Positions 26,077 to 34,281 of a stretch of 64,000 nucleotides of DNA are shown here, piece by piece. A program made the position numbers and the translations under genes. Positions within the stretch are counted from its first letter, which is position 1, and every line of letters starts with the position of its first letter. Under the pieces are notes generated by a model. It was not told the DNA's origin, made no database searches, and saw nothing but the letters and a program-made list of their open reading frames with translations. Location of the stretch: NCBI GenBank assembly GCA_018434945.1, contig JAHDOI010000055.1, forward strand, positions 1-64,000. The letters are read 5' to 3'. Origin of the DNA: Selenomonadales bacterium (GTDB lineage: Bacteria > Bacillota > Negativicutes > Sporomusales > UBA7701).

Positions 26077-26103
26077 CCCCCGGACCTAAGTCCGGGGGCT
26101 TTT
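26077..26103 (+). terminator. Intrinsic terminator of the GlcDF operon
   Basis: CCCCCGGAC-CTAA-GTCCGGGGG followed by CTTTTT, directly after the glcF stop. Confidence 0.9.
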
Positions 26104-26145
26104 TGTGGGATGTGGTTCGAGTGTTTAAGCCTCGTTTGGGCTTAG

Positions 26146-26264
26146 GACGTTCAGATGCCCTCAGATGCAAGGCGCACCGGAGGATGACACCGGAAGCGTA
26201 CACGTAAGTACGCTGAGGATGTCAGCCGAGGAGCAACGCCGCAGATGGGGGCATATCAACGGCC
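26146..26264 (+). repeat. Dispersed hairpin element, copy R2
   Basis: Left arm GGACGTTCAGATGCCC with matching right arm GGGGCATATCAACGGCC, frame CAGATGCAAGGCGCACCGG ... GAGGAGCAACGCCGCAGATG. The internal cassette is nested, GATGACA ... GCGTAC ACGTAA GTACGC ... TGTCAG. The arm word ATGCCC/GGGCAT differs from other copies but still pairs. Its right end supplies the last codons and stop of the kinase gene. Confidence 0.8.
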
Positions 26265-27344
26265 GTGGTTCTTTTCTTTGAGGGGGACTTCGGCCGTAAT
26301 GGTCGTCCCAGTCCCCGGCGCGGACTGGATGGAGAAGGCGCCGTCGAGGATGGCGACGCGTTCGCGCATGCCGTGGATGCCGAGACAGGTGCCGGCGGCG
26401 GCGGTCTGCAAGGCGGCGATCTGGAAGCCGATGCCGTTGTCGGTGACGGTGAGGCGGAGTTTGCCGCGGACTTTCCTGAGGGTTACCCGCACATGGCTGG
26501 CCAGGGCGTGTTTTACGATGTTGGTGAGCGCTTCCTGGAGGATGCGGTAAAGGGCGATTTCGACTTCGGGCCGGAAGCGTTCGCGCGAGAGGCCGGAGAA
26601 GTCGATGTCGACCGGCAGGCCGTACTGGTGGGAATAGCTTTCGATGTATTTGTGGGCCGCGGCGACGAGGCCGAGGTCGTCGAGGAGGACGGGGCGGAGC
26701 TCAACCGCGAGGCGGTGGACGTCTTCGAGGGTTTTGGCGGCGAGGTCGCGCATGGCGAGCACTCTGGACCGCTCCTCCTCCCCTCCCATCTGTTCGGAGA
26801 GGACGCGCAGGCCAACGATGATGGAGGTGAGGGCCTGGCTGGTTTCGTCGTGGAGTTCGCGGGAGATCTTGCGGCGTTCTTCTTCCTGGACGGCGATGAT
26901 TTTGTTGAGGAAGATGGTCTGGAGTTCTTCTTTTTCCTGCAGGGCGCGGACGAGTTTTTCCTGCCGGGCGCTGGATTCGAGGGCGGCCTGGACGAAGCGG
27001 GCCGCCAGCCGGGCGTATGGGGCGGCCGCCTCGGGCTCGCCGGTGACGCCGATGACGCCGGCGCAGCGGCCGTCGAAGATGATGGGGACGTTGAAGCCTT
27101 TGCGGACGCCTTTGTAGCGCGCACAGTCCTCTTCGGTGACGGAGAATTCGTATATGCTGCCGGAGGCGAGCATGTTGGCCGCGCATTCGTGGACCTGGGA
27201 GATGCGCTCTTTGCTGAAGGAGGCGATGATTACGCCTTTGTGGTCGCAGATGTTGACGTTTTTGTTGAGCTCGGCGGCGACGATGTCGACGAGCGTCTGG
27301 GAGAAGTGGGGGTCGAGGCTGCGGTAGAGTTCTTTCGCGGGTAT
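26256..27344 (-). CDS. DesK-type histidine kinase, apparent ATA start
   Basis: 362 aa if read from ATA at 27344. The N-terminal part (LYRSLDPHFSQTLVDIVAA, VNICDHKGVIIASFS) resembles the sugar-diacid recognition domain and needs codons upstream of the first ATG (27173). An in-frame TGA lies just before, and AGGAGG stands exactly 8 nt ahead of ATA, so ATA seems to be the initiation codon unless there is a base error. Then a coiled linker, HisKA_3 dimerisation with phospho-His in SRELHDETSQA (about 164), and the ATPase (N-box EALTNIVKHA, G-box DNGIGF). Cytoplasmic. Probably pairs with the NarL-type regulator at 22531. Confidence 0.85.
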   Translation of the reverse strand: MPAKELYRSLDPHFSQTLVDIVAAELNKNVNICDHKGVIIASFSKERISQVHECAANMLASGSIYEFSVTEEDCARYKGVRKGFNVPIIFDGRCAGVIGVTGEPEAAAPYARLAARFVQAALESSARQEKLVRALQEKEELQTIFLNKIIAVQEEERRKISRELHDETSQALTSIIVGLRVLSEQMGGEEERSRVLAMRDLAAKTLEDVHRLAVELRPVLLDDLGLVAAAHKYIESYSHQYGLPVDIDFSGLSRERFRPEVEIALYRILQEALTNIVKHALASHVRVTLRKVRGKLRLTVTDNGIGFQIAALQTAAAGTCLGIHGMRERVAILDGAFSIQSAPGTGTTITAEVPLKEKNHGR

Positions 27345-27466
27345 TGTTCTCCCCTCCTGTCAAAGCGGTTCTGTCCCGGCGAAAAGATGAAGACCTTACA
27401 GCATGTAAGGTCTTCTACTAATTCTTATCATATTACAACCGTCCGCCACCGTCAACCGGACGGCGG

Positions 27467-27598
27467 TCAGGGGCCGCCAGACAGGCGCATGAGGGTTTCG
27501 TCAATCTCGGGATCGACACCGCCGAGGCTGTCGTTTATGCCGCCGACGTGCCTGAGCTCTTGCTTGTCCTGCGGCCCGCGCTTTTTTTCCGCCGCCAT
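27467..27598 (-). CDS. Small acidic/polar protein, 43 aa
   Basis: 43 aa from the ATG at 27598, preceded by AAAGGAGGTGAGGGGA, a very strong ribosome site. Sequence begins MAAEKKRGPQDKQELRHVGG and ends in LMRLSGGP; no Cys, no membrane helix. No family recognised. Divergently placed to the membrane hydrolase gene, which shares its upstream region. Confidence 0.55.
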   Translation of the reverse strand: MAAEKKRGPQDKQELRHVGGINDSLGGVDPEIDETLMRLSGGP

Positions 27599-27690
27599 TC
27601 CCCTCACCTCCTTTCCAGTATTCTGCCATAGACCTGGGGGGAGAGCCGTGTTATAATTCTTAGCTGTGATACTAGGAGGAGGTGCCGAAA

Positions 27691-28629
27691 ATGGACTCAT
27701 TGTCGCACGCGCTCGTCGGCGTGGCGGTAGCCGGCTTGTCCGGACACCAGCCAGCGCTCGGCGACCCGATATATATCGCCGCCGTACTCGGCGCCCAGGC
27801 TCCCGATTTCGATATCGTGACCCAGGTGAGGGGCAATATCGCTTACCTCAGGCAGCACCGGGCGTTTTCCCATTCGATCCCCGGCGTGGCCCTGTGGGCG
27901 GCGGCGATCGCCGTCGGGGTGAAGCTGTTCATGCCGCAGGCCGATTTCGGGCAGATTCTGCTGTGGGCTTTCGCCGGCGGCCTGTCGCATACCGTCCTTG
28001 ATTATTTTAACTCCCACGGGACGGCAATATTATGGCCTTTTCGCCGGGAGCGAAAAAGTTATCCCCTGCTGAATGTTTTCGACCCTATCCTGATGGGACT
28101 GCTGCTGGTGGTATATGCGACCCGCCTGCCGATCGAGCAGGTGTCGTACCTGAGTTTTGCCACACTGGGGCTGTATATTTTCGCCAGATATTGTCTGCGC
28201 AAACGGGCTTTCGTCTGGCTGGCGAACAGGTTCGCAGGCGAGCTGCCGAGCCGCGTCTGGGTCATGCCGTGTCTCAGCCGGCTTTTCTACTGGGACTTCG
28301 TGGTGGAAACCGACCGCAGACACATCAACGGCTGCCTGGGGGCGTTTTTCCCGCTGCTGGATATCAAGGCCGATCTGCCCCGCCAGGAGCTGTCGCCGCT
28401 GGCCGAGCAGGCGAGCAAGACGTCGCTGGGCGAGTTCTTCACGACTTTCACGCCGTTCATTTACTTCGAGGAGTCGGACGAGGACGAAGGCAAGGTGAAT
28501 ATCTACGATCTGCGCTACCACCGGGGCGGCGAATTCGTGCACAGCGCCACAATCACCTTTACGCCCGATATGGCGCTGCGGGACGCGTATATCCGGTCGC
28601 TGGGCCAGACGGTGAAGGTAACGGAGTGA
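27691..28629 (+). CDS. YdjM-like membrane-bound metal-dependent hydrolase
   Basis: 312 aa from the ATG at 27691 (GGAGGAGG upstream; GTG at 27682 also possible). The family metal motifs are clear: MDSLSHALVG at the start, GAQAPDFDIVTQ, HRAFSHSIPG, and GGLSHTVLDYFNSHG. About four membrane helices in the first half and a soluble C-terminal domain ending near residue 312. The YdjM/DUF457 family is predicted to hydrolyse a membrane or phosphate-containing substrate; no substrate is known. TATAAT at 27652-27657 may be its -10. Confidence 0.88.
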   Translation: MDSLSHALVGVAVAGLSGHQPALGDPIYIAAVLGAQAPDFDIVTQVRGNIAYLRQHRAFSHSIPGVALWAAAIAVGVKLFMPQADFGQILLWAFAGGLSHTVLDYFNSHGTAILWPFRRERKSYPLLNVFDPILMGLLLVVYATRLPIEQVSYLSFATLGLYIFARYCLRKRAFVWLANRFAGELPSRVWVMPCLSRLFYWDFVVETDRRHINGCLGAFFPLLDIKADLPRQELSPLAEQASKTSLGEFFTTFTPFIYFEESDEDEGKVNIYDLRYHRGGEFVHSATITFTPDMALRDAYIRSLGQTVKVTE

Positions 28630-28630
28630 C

Positions 28631-28660
28631 GGCCTAGCATCTGGGGGGTTCTGAACGGCC
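28631..28660 (-). repeat. Remnant of the dispersed hairpin element, R8
   Basis: GGCC-TAGCATCTGGGGGG-TTCTGAAC-GGCC matches only the outer left arm plus GATGC of the family, in inverted orientation. No inner frame or right arm is present. Confidence 0.45.
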
Positions 28661-28689
28661 TTAGCTTTTCGCACCCGGTCTTTTTGCGC

Positions 28690-28717
28690 TTGCAAAAACG
28701 GCCGGGTGTGTTATAAT
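28690..28717 (+). promoter_or_regulatory. Promoter of the polyferredoxin gene
   Basis: TTGCAA (28690-28695), 16-nt spacer, TATAAT (28712-28717), about 48 bp before the start codon. Confidence 0.65.
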
Positions 28718-28764
28718 GTCGTTAGGCCCCCTCCCCTAGGGGTAGGGTAAGGAGGTTGAAATAA

Positions 28765-29394
28765 ATGCGTAATAAGTTGCAGCCTTATCTTTTCTGGATT
28801 CTGCTCGCCTTTCTGGCGGTCGGTTTCGTTTACCCGGCGATCGGCCTTGTCGCGATCGTTTGCATGCTGGCGCCGGTGATAATCGCCCCCTTCAAGGGCC
28901 GCTTCTGGTGCGGCAATTGGTGCCCGCGCGGCAGTTTTTACGACCATGCGCTGGCCCGCCTGTCGCCCAAGCGGCCCATCCCTCCCTTCTTCCGCAGCAA
29001 GGGGCTGCGGGTTTTCATGTTGGCGTTCATCATGACGGTGTTTTCCGTCCAGACGTATTACGCGTGGGGCGATCTGGCGGCGATGGGGCTGGTGTTCATC
29101 AACCTGATCTTCGTGACGACGGTGGTGGGCGTCATTCTCGGCGCGGTCTACCACCAGCGGACGTGGTGCGCGTTCTGCCCGATGGGGACGCTGGCGTCGT
29201 GGCTGAGCCGCGGGGCGATGCCGCTGAAGGTGGCGCCGAGCTGCGTGAGCTGCGGGCTGTGCGCGAAGGCCTGCCCGCTGCAGCTTCAGCCGCAGCGCGG
29301 CAAGGAGGCGGGGACGTTCACGGACGGCGACTGCCTGAAGTGCGACCGCTGCACGGCGGTGTGCCCGAAGAAGGCGCTGGGGTTCGAGGGTTAG
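28765..29394 (+). CDS. NapH/YccM-like membrane polyferredoxin
   Basis: 209 aa. Four membrane segments with the CP motifs CGNWCPRGSFYD and CAFCPMGTLASW typical of NapH/NosR-type ferredoxins, then two 4Fe-4S clusters in the C-terminal domain (CVSCGLCAKACP and CLKCDRCTAVCP). These proteins pass electrons between quinol and periplasmic or cytoplasmic reductases. No reductase is adjacent, so the partner is unknown. RBS AAGGAGG and a good promoter make it a stand-alone unit. Confidence 0.9.
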   Translation: MRNKLQPYLFWILLAFLAVGFVYPAIGLVAIVCMLAPVIIAPFKGRFWCGNWCPRGSFYDHALARLSPKRPIPPFFRSKGLRVFMLAFIMTVFSVQTYYAWGDLAAMGLVFINLIFVTTVVGVILGAVYHQRTWCAFCPMGTLASWLSRGAMPLKVAPSCVSCGLCAKACPLQLQPQRGKEAGTFTDGDCLKCDRCTAVCPKKALGFEG

Positions 29395-29417
29395 GCAACC
29401 AGAAAACCTGGTTGCCT
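29393..29417 (+). terminator. Hairpin after the polyferredoxin gene
   Basis: AGGCAACCAG-AAAAC-CTGGTTGCCT. The right arm is also the left outer arm of repeat copy R3, whose right arm repeats GGCAACCAG at 29634-29642, so the two structures compete. Confidence 0.6.
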
Positions 29418-29642
29418 AGAGGGCTCCAGTTGCAAGGCGCACCGGATAAGCAGACACACAACGCTTTAGCGTTGATGTGATCGCTTATACCCGAAAGGGT
29501 GCAAGCGTGCCGCGCCGCGTACTCGGATGTACGCAAGCAAGCGCTTTGAGGAGCAAGTGCGCCGTTCTTGGCGCTTCAGCGCCCTAGAACGGCGGCCTGC
29601 CCCTTGCGGGTACGAAGCAGATGGGGCTCTATAGGCAACCAG
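29408..29642 (+). repeat. Dispersed hairpin element, long copy R3 with accessory module
   Basis: Outer arms CTGGTTGCCTAGAGGGCTCC and GGGGCTCTATAGGCAACCAG, quite unlike CGGCCG of other copies yet complementary. Frame TTGCAAGGCGCACCGG ... GAGGAGCAAGTGCGC ... GCAGATGG. The core holds several hairpins (AACGCTTTAGCGTT, ACCCGAAAGGGT). An extra module follows (GTTCTTGGCGCTTCAGCGCC, GCGGCCTGCC) that is shared only with copy R6. Confidence 0.8.
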
Positions 29643-29643
29643 G

Positions 29644-29668
29644 AAGCCCGCGTGATGAACGCGGGCTT
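29644..29668. terminator. Hairpin terminator after repeat R3
   Basis: AAGCCCGCGT-GATGA-ACGCGGGCTT followed by CTT. Very similar to the terminator at 35799-35828. Confidence 0.65.
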
Positions 29669-29762
29669 CTTCCATATAGTAACCTTTGTCAGAACGTTTT
29701 ATTTTTTGTTATACTGGATGCAGACCGTTTATGAAGAAAACCGGAGATGCGAGGTATTTGCG

Positions 29763-30371
29763 ATGCCTTTCTTTGCGTATGGTCAAAGGGAAATCGATTA
29801 TCTGAAGAAGAAAGACAAAAAACTCGGTGCGGCGATCGAGGCCATCGGCTTTATCGAGCGCGAGACCAAGCCGGATGTTTTTACGGCGATGGTGGACAGC
29901 ATCATCAGCCAGCAGATTTCCAGCAAAGCGGCCGATACCGTGCTGGAGCGCCTGGGCAATCTGCTCGGCGACATCACCGCCGAGAAGATCGCCGCGTGCG
30001 ACGAGGAGCAGATCCAAAAATGCGGGATGACGACGAAAAAGGCGTGCTATATCAAGAGCATGGCCGCGAAGGTTCTGTCGGGCGAGCTCGATCTGGACGA
30101 ACTTGCGTCCTTGCCTGACGACGCGGTGATAAAAAAACTGGTGACTCTCGACGGGATCGGGGTATGGACGGCGGAGATGCTGCTGCTGTTTTCCCTCGGC
30201 CGCCCGGATGTGGTGAGCTACGGCGATCTGGCGATCCGCCGGGGCATGATGAACCTGTACGGTTTGAAAGCGCTGCCGAAGAAGAAGTTCGATTATTATC
30301 GCCGGCGGTATTCGCCTTACGGGTCGGTCGCGTCGCTTTATTTGTGGAGACTGGCTGCTCAGAAGCTGTGA
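29763..30371 (+). CDS. alkA: DNA-3-methyladenine glycosylase II, AlkA-like
   Basis: 202 aa from the ATG at 29763 (GAGG 8 nt upstream). Helix-hairpin-helix LDGIGVWTAEMLLLF (about 129-143) followed by the HhH-GPD catalytic Asp in SYGDLAIRRG (about D155). It removes alkylated purines from DNA in base excision repair. It lacks the N-terminal TBP-like domain of E. coli AlkA, so it belongs to the short single-domain type. No Fe-S loop. Long upstream region is repeat element R3 plus a terminator. Confidence 0.87.
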   Translation: MPFFAYGQREIDYLKKKDKKLGAAIEAIGFIERETKPDVFTAMVDSIISQQISSKAADTVLERLGNLLGDITAEKIAACDEEQIQKCGMTTKKACYIKSMAAKVLSGELDLDELASLPDDAVIKKLVTLDGIGVWTAEMLLLFSLGRPDVVSYGDLAIRRGMMNLYGLKALPKKKFDYYRRRYSPYGSVASLYLWRLAAQKL

Positions 30372-30507
30372 CCCGGCCGCCCCGCCGACGGCGTGGGCGG
30401 TTTTCAATAAAAATATGTTGCCTTACGGCGCCGTTGGGTGCAAAATATAAGGAGAGTTGCGCCTTTTGGGCAAGCTTCCCCATGTTTTGACCGGGAGTTG
30501 AAAGATT

Positions 30508-31791
30508 TTGGACCAGCCCAGGGGCTTGATCGGAGGCCTGTACCGCAAGTACAAAGACCGGGACATCGTCTGGCTTGTTCCCCTCGTCGTCGCGGCGAAC
30601 GCCAGGATCCTCGACTATATTTTGTGGCTGCTCTCCTCCGGCCGCGGCATCCCCAAGTGCGACGACACCACCTGGTACCTGAATTACGCCAATAACCTGC
30701 TCGCCAATCTGCAAAACGGCCTCGACATCGACGATACGCTGTATTTCGGCTACAATATCCTCCTCAGCTTCCTGTTGGCGGTATTCCGCGACCCGGCCGC
30801 CGTCGTCCTTATCCAGGGGGTTGTCGCCGGTTTCAGCGTCATCTTCGTTTATAAGATCGCCAGGCTGCTGTTCACCAAGACCACCGCCATAATCGCCTCG
30901 GTATTTTATATCGGTGCCTGGGATGTCACGATGTGGGCCTCGTACCTGCTGTCCGACAGCTTCTTCCTCAGCCTGCTGCTGCTGACCGTATACAGCATGC
31001 TCCTGGCGCTGGAGACCGGCCGGCTCGGCCACCGCCTCCTCTTTGTCGCCGCCGCGGGCTATCTGTTCATTTTCCGGCCGACCGGCATCCCGGTAATCGC
31101 CGTCCTTATCCCGTACATCGTCTACCGGCTGCCCCGCCCGGCGGTGGCCGCCTTCCTGGCCCGTCACCGGCTGTCCCTGGGGGGCGCGGCCGCGGCCCTC
31201 ATCGCCGGCGCCGCGTACCTTTACTTAAGCGGCGCTCTCGACCCCTTTTTCGCCTCGTTGCGGTACAATGTCCTGAAAGTCCTCTACACGGTATACGCCA
31301 GAGGGTTCATTTACGACTACGCGCACCCCCGCGACCTCAAGTTTCTCCCCGATCTGACCGTGACTGTGGCCAACAGCCCGGTGCTCAGTTTCATCGTCAA
31401 CAACTGGGACTATGTGTCCACCCTTTATCTCAAGCGGGCGGTCGCTTTTCTCGGCCATTGGGTGTGGAAAGTCGATTTCGGCACCCTGGGCGGCGCTTAT
31501 GTTTTTATCGCCAATATTATGCCTGCAGTCCTTTTCTTGGCAGGCACGGTAGCCGCCGTCGCCGACCGCCGCTTCGCGAAGGCGGCGCCCCTGTGGCTTA
31601 TCACGCTGGTTGTCTTTATCTTCTGCACGCTGCTGTTTATGGACTGGATGTACCGCTACCGCCTTCCGGCCGTCCCCTTCATCGCCATCGTCGCCGCCTA
31701 CGGCGCCGAACGGCTCGTTCTCCTGGCCAAAAATGCGAGGTTGATAACGTATGGAAAACGGCAAAACGCTGATTGTCATCCCGGCGTATAA
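30508..31791 (+). CDS. Integral membrane glycosyltransferase (GT39/PMT-like)
   Basis: 427 aa, about 10-11 membrane helices. The first extracytoplasmic loop carries Asp pairs (KCDDTTWYLNYANNLLANL, then DIDDTLYFG) where polyprenyl-phosphate-sugar GT-C enzymes hold their catalytic acid; a later RPTGIPVIAVLIPYIVYRL segment is also typical. Probably transfers a sugar from a lipid donor to an envelope acceptor. TTG start with GGGAG upstream. The last 41 bp overlap the GT2 gene, as first gene of the glycan operon. Confidence 0.75.
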   Translation: MDQPRGLIGGLYRKYKDRDIVWLVPLVVAANARILDYILWLLSSGRGIPKCDDTTWYLNYANNLLANLQNGLDIDDTLYFGYNILLSFLLAVFRDPAAVVLIQGVVAGFSVIFVYKIARLLFTKTTAIIASVFYIGAWDVTMWASYLLSDSFFLSLLLLTVYSMLLALETGRLGHRLLFVAAAGYLFIFRPTGIPVIAVLIPYIVYRLPRPAVAAFLARHRLSLGGAAAALIAGAAYLYLSGALDPFFASLRYNVLKVLYTVYARGFIYDYAHPRDLKFLPDLTVTVANSPVLSFIVNNWDYVSTLYLKRAVAFLGHWVWKVDFGTLGGAYVFIANIMPAVLFLAGTVAAVADRRFAKAAPLWLITLVVFIFCTLLFMDWMYRYRLPAVPFIAIVAAYGAERLVLLAKNARLITYGKRQNADCHPGV

Positions 31792-32458
31792 CGAACAGAA
31801 CAATATCCTCGGGGTCATCGGCGATATCCGCGCCAACCTGCCTGACGCCGACATCCTCGTCGTCAACGACTGCTCGGTGGACGCCACCGCCAAGATGGCC
31901 CGGCAGGCCGCCGGCGTGCAGGTCGTCGACCTCCCCTGCAACCTTGGCATCGGCGGCGCCGTACAGACAGGCTTCAAGTATGCCCGCGACCGCGGCTACG
32001 ACTATATGGTGCAGATCGACGGCGACGGCCAGCACCTGCCGCGCGAGGTGAGCAAGCTCGCCGCCGCCATGGCCGCCACCGGCAGCGACATGGTCATCGG
32101 TTCGCGTTTTCTCGATGTCCGTTCCTTCCGCACGTCGTGGCAGCGGCGGATCGGCATAAATATCTTCCGCCGGCTTTTCCGCATGCTCCTGGGGCTCACC
32201 ATCACCGACGGCACCTCGGGCTTCCGCCTCTACAACAGGAGAAGCATCGAGGTTCTCGCCCGCTTTTACCCCAGCGACTATCCCGAGCCTGACGCCATCG
32301 TCCTCCTCCACAAGCACGGCCTGGCCATCGCTGAGGTCGGCGTCGCCATGCGGGCCCGCGAAAGCGGCCACTCCTCCATCACCGCCCTCAAGAGTCCCTA
32401 TTATATGGCCAAGGTCACCCTCTCGATCATCCTGTCATGCTCGCGGACCAGGTGGTGA
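31751..32458 (+). CDS. GT2 glycosyltransferase, DPM1/UDP-sugar polyprenyl-P type
   Basis: 235 aa, no C-terminal membrane helices. GT-A fold motifs: VIPAYNEQNNI, ILVVNDCSVDAT, VQIDGDGQHLPRE (DxD-like), SRFLDVRSFRTSWQRR and DGTSGFRLY. The family makes polyprenyl-phosphate sugars, which would feed the GT-C enzyme encoded just upstream. Overlaps the preceding gene by 41 bp. Confidence 0.9.
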   Translation: MENGKTLIVIPAYNEQNNILGVIGDIRANLPDADILVVNDCSVDATAKMARQAAGVQVVDLPCNLGIGGAVQTGFKYARDRGYDYMVQIDGDGQHLPREVSKLAAAMAATGSDMVIGSRFLDVRSFRTSWQRRIGINIFRRLFRMLLGLTITDGTSGFRLYNRRSIEVLARFYPSDYPEPDAIVLLHKHGLAIAEVGVAMRARESGHSSITALKSPYYMAKVTLSIILSCSRTRW

Positions 32459-32463
32459 GCGTT

Positions 32464-32844
32464 ATGATTATGCACATTGATAAGATCCACCTCCTCGGCG
32501 CGATCTTCAGCTTCGTCATCCTCGCCGCCGTCTTTGTCCTCGTGCGCGAACGCCATCTCAAGGAAAAATATTCCCTCGTCTGGTTCCTCATCGGCCTTTT
32601 CATCCTCGTGATGTCGATCTTCGAAGGCCTCATAGACTGGTTCGGCGACCTGATCGGCGTCTACTACGCTCCCTCGGCCTTTTTCGCCCTCCTGATCGCC
32701 TGCGCCTATCTGCTGCTCCTTAATATGAGTGTCAGCATATCCCACCTTAAAACGCACAACAAGGCCCTGACCCAGGAACTGGGACTGACAAAGCTGCGCC
32801 TTGAGGAACTTGAGAAGAAAGTGAACGGGTCAGCCGATGATTAA
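32464..32844 (+). CDS. DUF2304 membrane protein
   Basis: 126 aa from the ATG at 32464 (AGGTGG 8 nt upstream). Three membrane helices with the family stretch LKEKYSLVWFLIGLFILVMS and a C-terminal coiled helix (LGLTKLRLEELEKKVNG). DUF2304 proteins accompany GT2 enzymes in envelope polysaccharide clusters; their role may be to support the transferase. Overlaps the next gene by 8 nt. Confidence 0.85.
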   Translation: MIMHIDKIHLLGAIFSFVILAAVFVLVRERHLKEKYSLVWFLIGLFILVMSIFEGLIDWFGDLIGVYYAPSAFFALLIACAYLLLLNMSVSISHLKTHNKALTQELGLTKLRLEELEKKVNGSADD

Positions 32845-33190
32845 GTATTTCGTGCTCCTGGCCAGCGTCGCCATGACCGTCGCCGCCAGCACCCTCCTCA
32901 AGCTCGGCAGCGCCGCCGTCGACTTCGACGGCGGCTTTGGCGCGATTTTCAAGGGCTATATCGCCTCGCCCCTCATCGTGGCCGGCTTCGCCTCCTACGC
33001 TCTGGCCGCGCTGCTATGGGTGTACTGCCTCGCCAATTTCGACCTGGGCTACGCCACGTTCGTCGCCAGCGTCCAGTATATTATGCTGCTCGCCGTGGCC
33101 ATCTTCGTTTTTCACGAACATATCAGCGTCCTCAAATGGGCCGGCAGCCTGCTGATCATGATCGGCGTATTCTGCTGGCTGAAAGGATAA
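32837..33190 (+). CDS. EmrE/EamA-like small transporter, putative lipid-sugar flippase
   Basis: 117 aa with four membrane helices, the size of SMR proteins and of ArnE/ArnF-type lipid-linked sugar flippases. The GYATFVASVQYIMLLAVAIFVFHE segment near helix 3-4 is typical of the EamA/SMR fold. In an operon making lipid-linked sugars, moving a polyprenyl-phosphate sugar across the membrane is the likely task; drug export is the alternative. Confidence 0.75.
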   Translation: MIKYFVLLASVAMTVAASTLLKLGSAAVDFDGGFGAIFKGYIASPLIVAGFASYALAALLWVYCLANFDLGYATFVASVQYIMLLAVAIFVFHEHISVLKWAGSLLIMIGVFCWLKG

Positions 33191-33197
33191 CGGCAGG

Positions 33198-34253
33198 ATG
33201 TTAACGTGCGTCCCCTATACCGCGGCTCTTAAAAAAGGCTGGGACGAGCTCGCGCTCGCCCGCGGCACGATATTTCACACCACCGCTTTCCGGCTCATCC
33301 TCGCCGAGTCGTTCGGCTACACCGCGGCCGACCACGCTGTTCTGGACGCTGACGGCCGCGTAGCCGCCCTCATCCCCCTCGCGATCGGCCGCAACCTCCG
33401 CCTCCGGCGGGCGGGCGTTTCCCTGCCGTTCGCCAACCACGCCGATGTGTGCGCCGTTGCGGATGATGCCCGGGCCGCCGCCCTTGCCGCTATCCCCGCC
33501 ATCGCCGCCGCACACGGCCTCGATTACCTGGAGCTCCGCCTGACGGAGGGTGGCGGGACCCCCGAGCCGACCGGCCCCGGCTGGGCCGCGAGCCGCGCCA
33601 ACTATACGTTCCGCCTGCCCCTGGCCGGCGGCGAGGCGGGCGTCTTCGCCCTCTCGACCTCCGGCAACCGCAACCATATCCGCAAGGCGGCCAAGCACGA
33701 CCTTTTTGCCGTCTCGTTCGACCCCTGCAATCTGGAAGGCTTTTACCGCGTCTACCGCAAACGGATGAAAGAGCTGGGTTCCCCCGCTCCCGCTATCCGT
33801 TTTTTTGAAGCTTTTTTCACCCACCTCCCCGACCACGCCACCCTGCTCACCGTCCTCGACCGCGCCGGCGGTGCCGTGGTCGGCGGCATGCTGCTGCTCG
33901 CCAGCCCCGGCGACAACACCCTCTACTATCCTTACGGCGCCACGCTTGTCGAGTACAACAGCCGCTACCTGGGCCATTTTATGTACTGGGAAGCGGTGAA
34001 ATACGCCATCGCCCGCGGGTTCGGCCACCTCGACCTCGGCCGTTCGCCGGCGGGGTCCGGCACTTACCGCTACAAGGAGCAGTGGGGCGCCCGCCCCGTG
34101 CGCCTCGCCTATCTCACCTACAGCCCTTCGGGCGCTCCCGCCGGCCCTCCCGACCGCGGCCGCCTCAGCCCCCTCATCGCCTTGTGGCGGGCCGCCCCCG
34201 CTTTCGTCACCGACATGGTCGGCCCCCGCCTGATAAGTTATCTGCTGCCCTGA
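33198..34253 (+). CDS. FemAB-like GNAT-fold acyl/aminoacyl transferase
   Basis: 351 aa. Two GNAT-like halves; the second has SGNRNHIRKAAKHDL and the C-terminal GFGHLDLGRSPAGSGTYRYKEQWG typical of FemAB-related proteins of polysaccharide and exosortase loci. It might amidate or acylate a glycan or peptide on the envelope. Lies 8 bp after the EmrE-like gene. No exosortase is present in the window. Confidence 0.82.
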   Translation: MLTCVPYTAALKKGWDELALARGTIFHTTAFRLILAESFGYTAADHAVLDADGRVAALIPLAIGRNLRLRRAGVSLPFANHADVCAVADDARAAALAAIPAIAAAHGLDYLELRLTEGGGTPEPTGPGWAASRANYTFRLPLAGGEAGVFALSTSGNRNHIRKAAKHDLFAVSFDPCNLEGFYRVYRKRMKELGSPAPAIRFFEAFFTHLPDHATLLTVLDRAGGAVVGGMLLLASPGDNTLYYPYGATLVEYNSRYLGHFMYWEAVKYAIARGFGHLDLGRSPAGSGTYRYKEQWGARPVRLAYLTYSPSGAPAGPPDRGRLSPLIALWRAAPAFVTDMVGPRLISYLLP

Positions 34254-34281
34254 GCAAAATCCGCCCATCACGGAGGACCCC

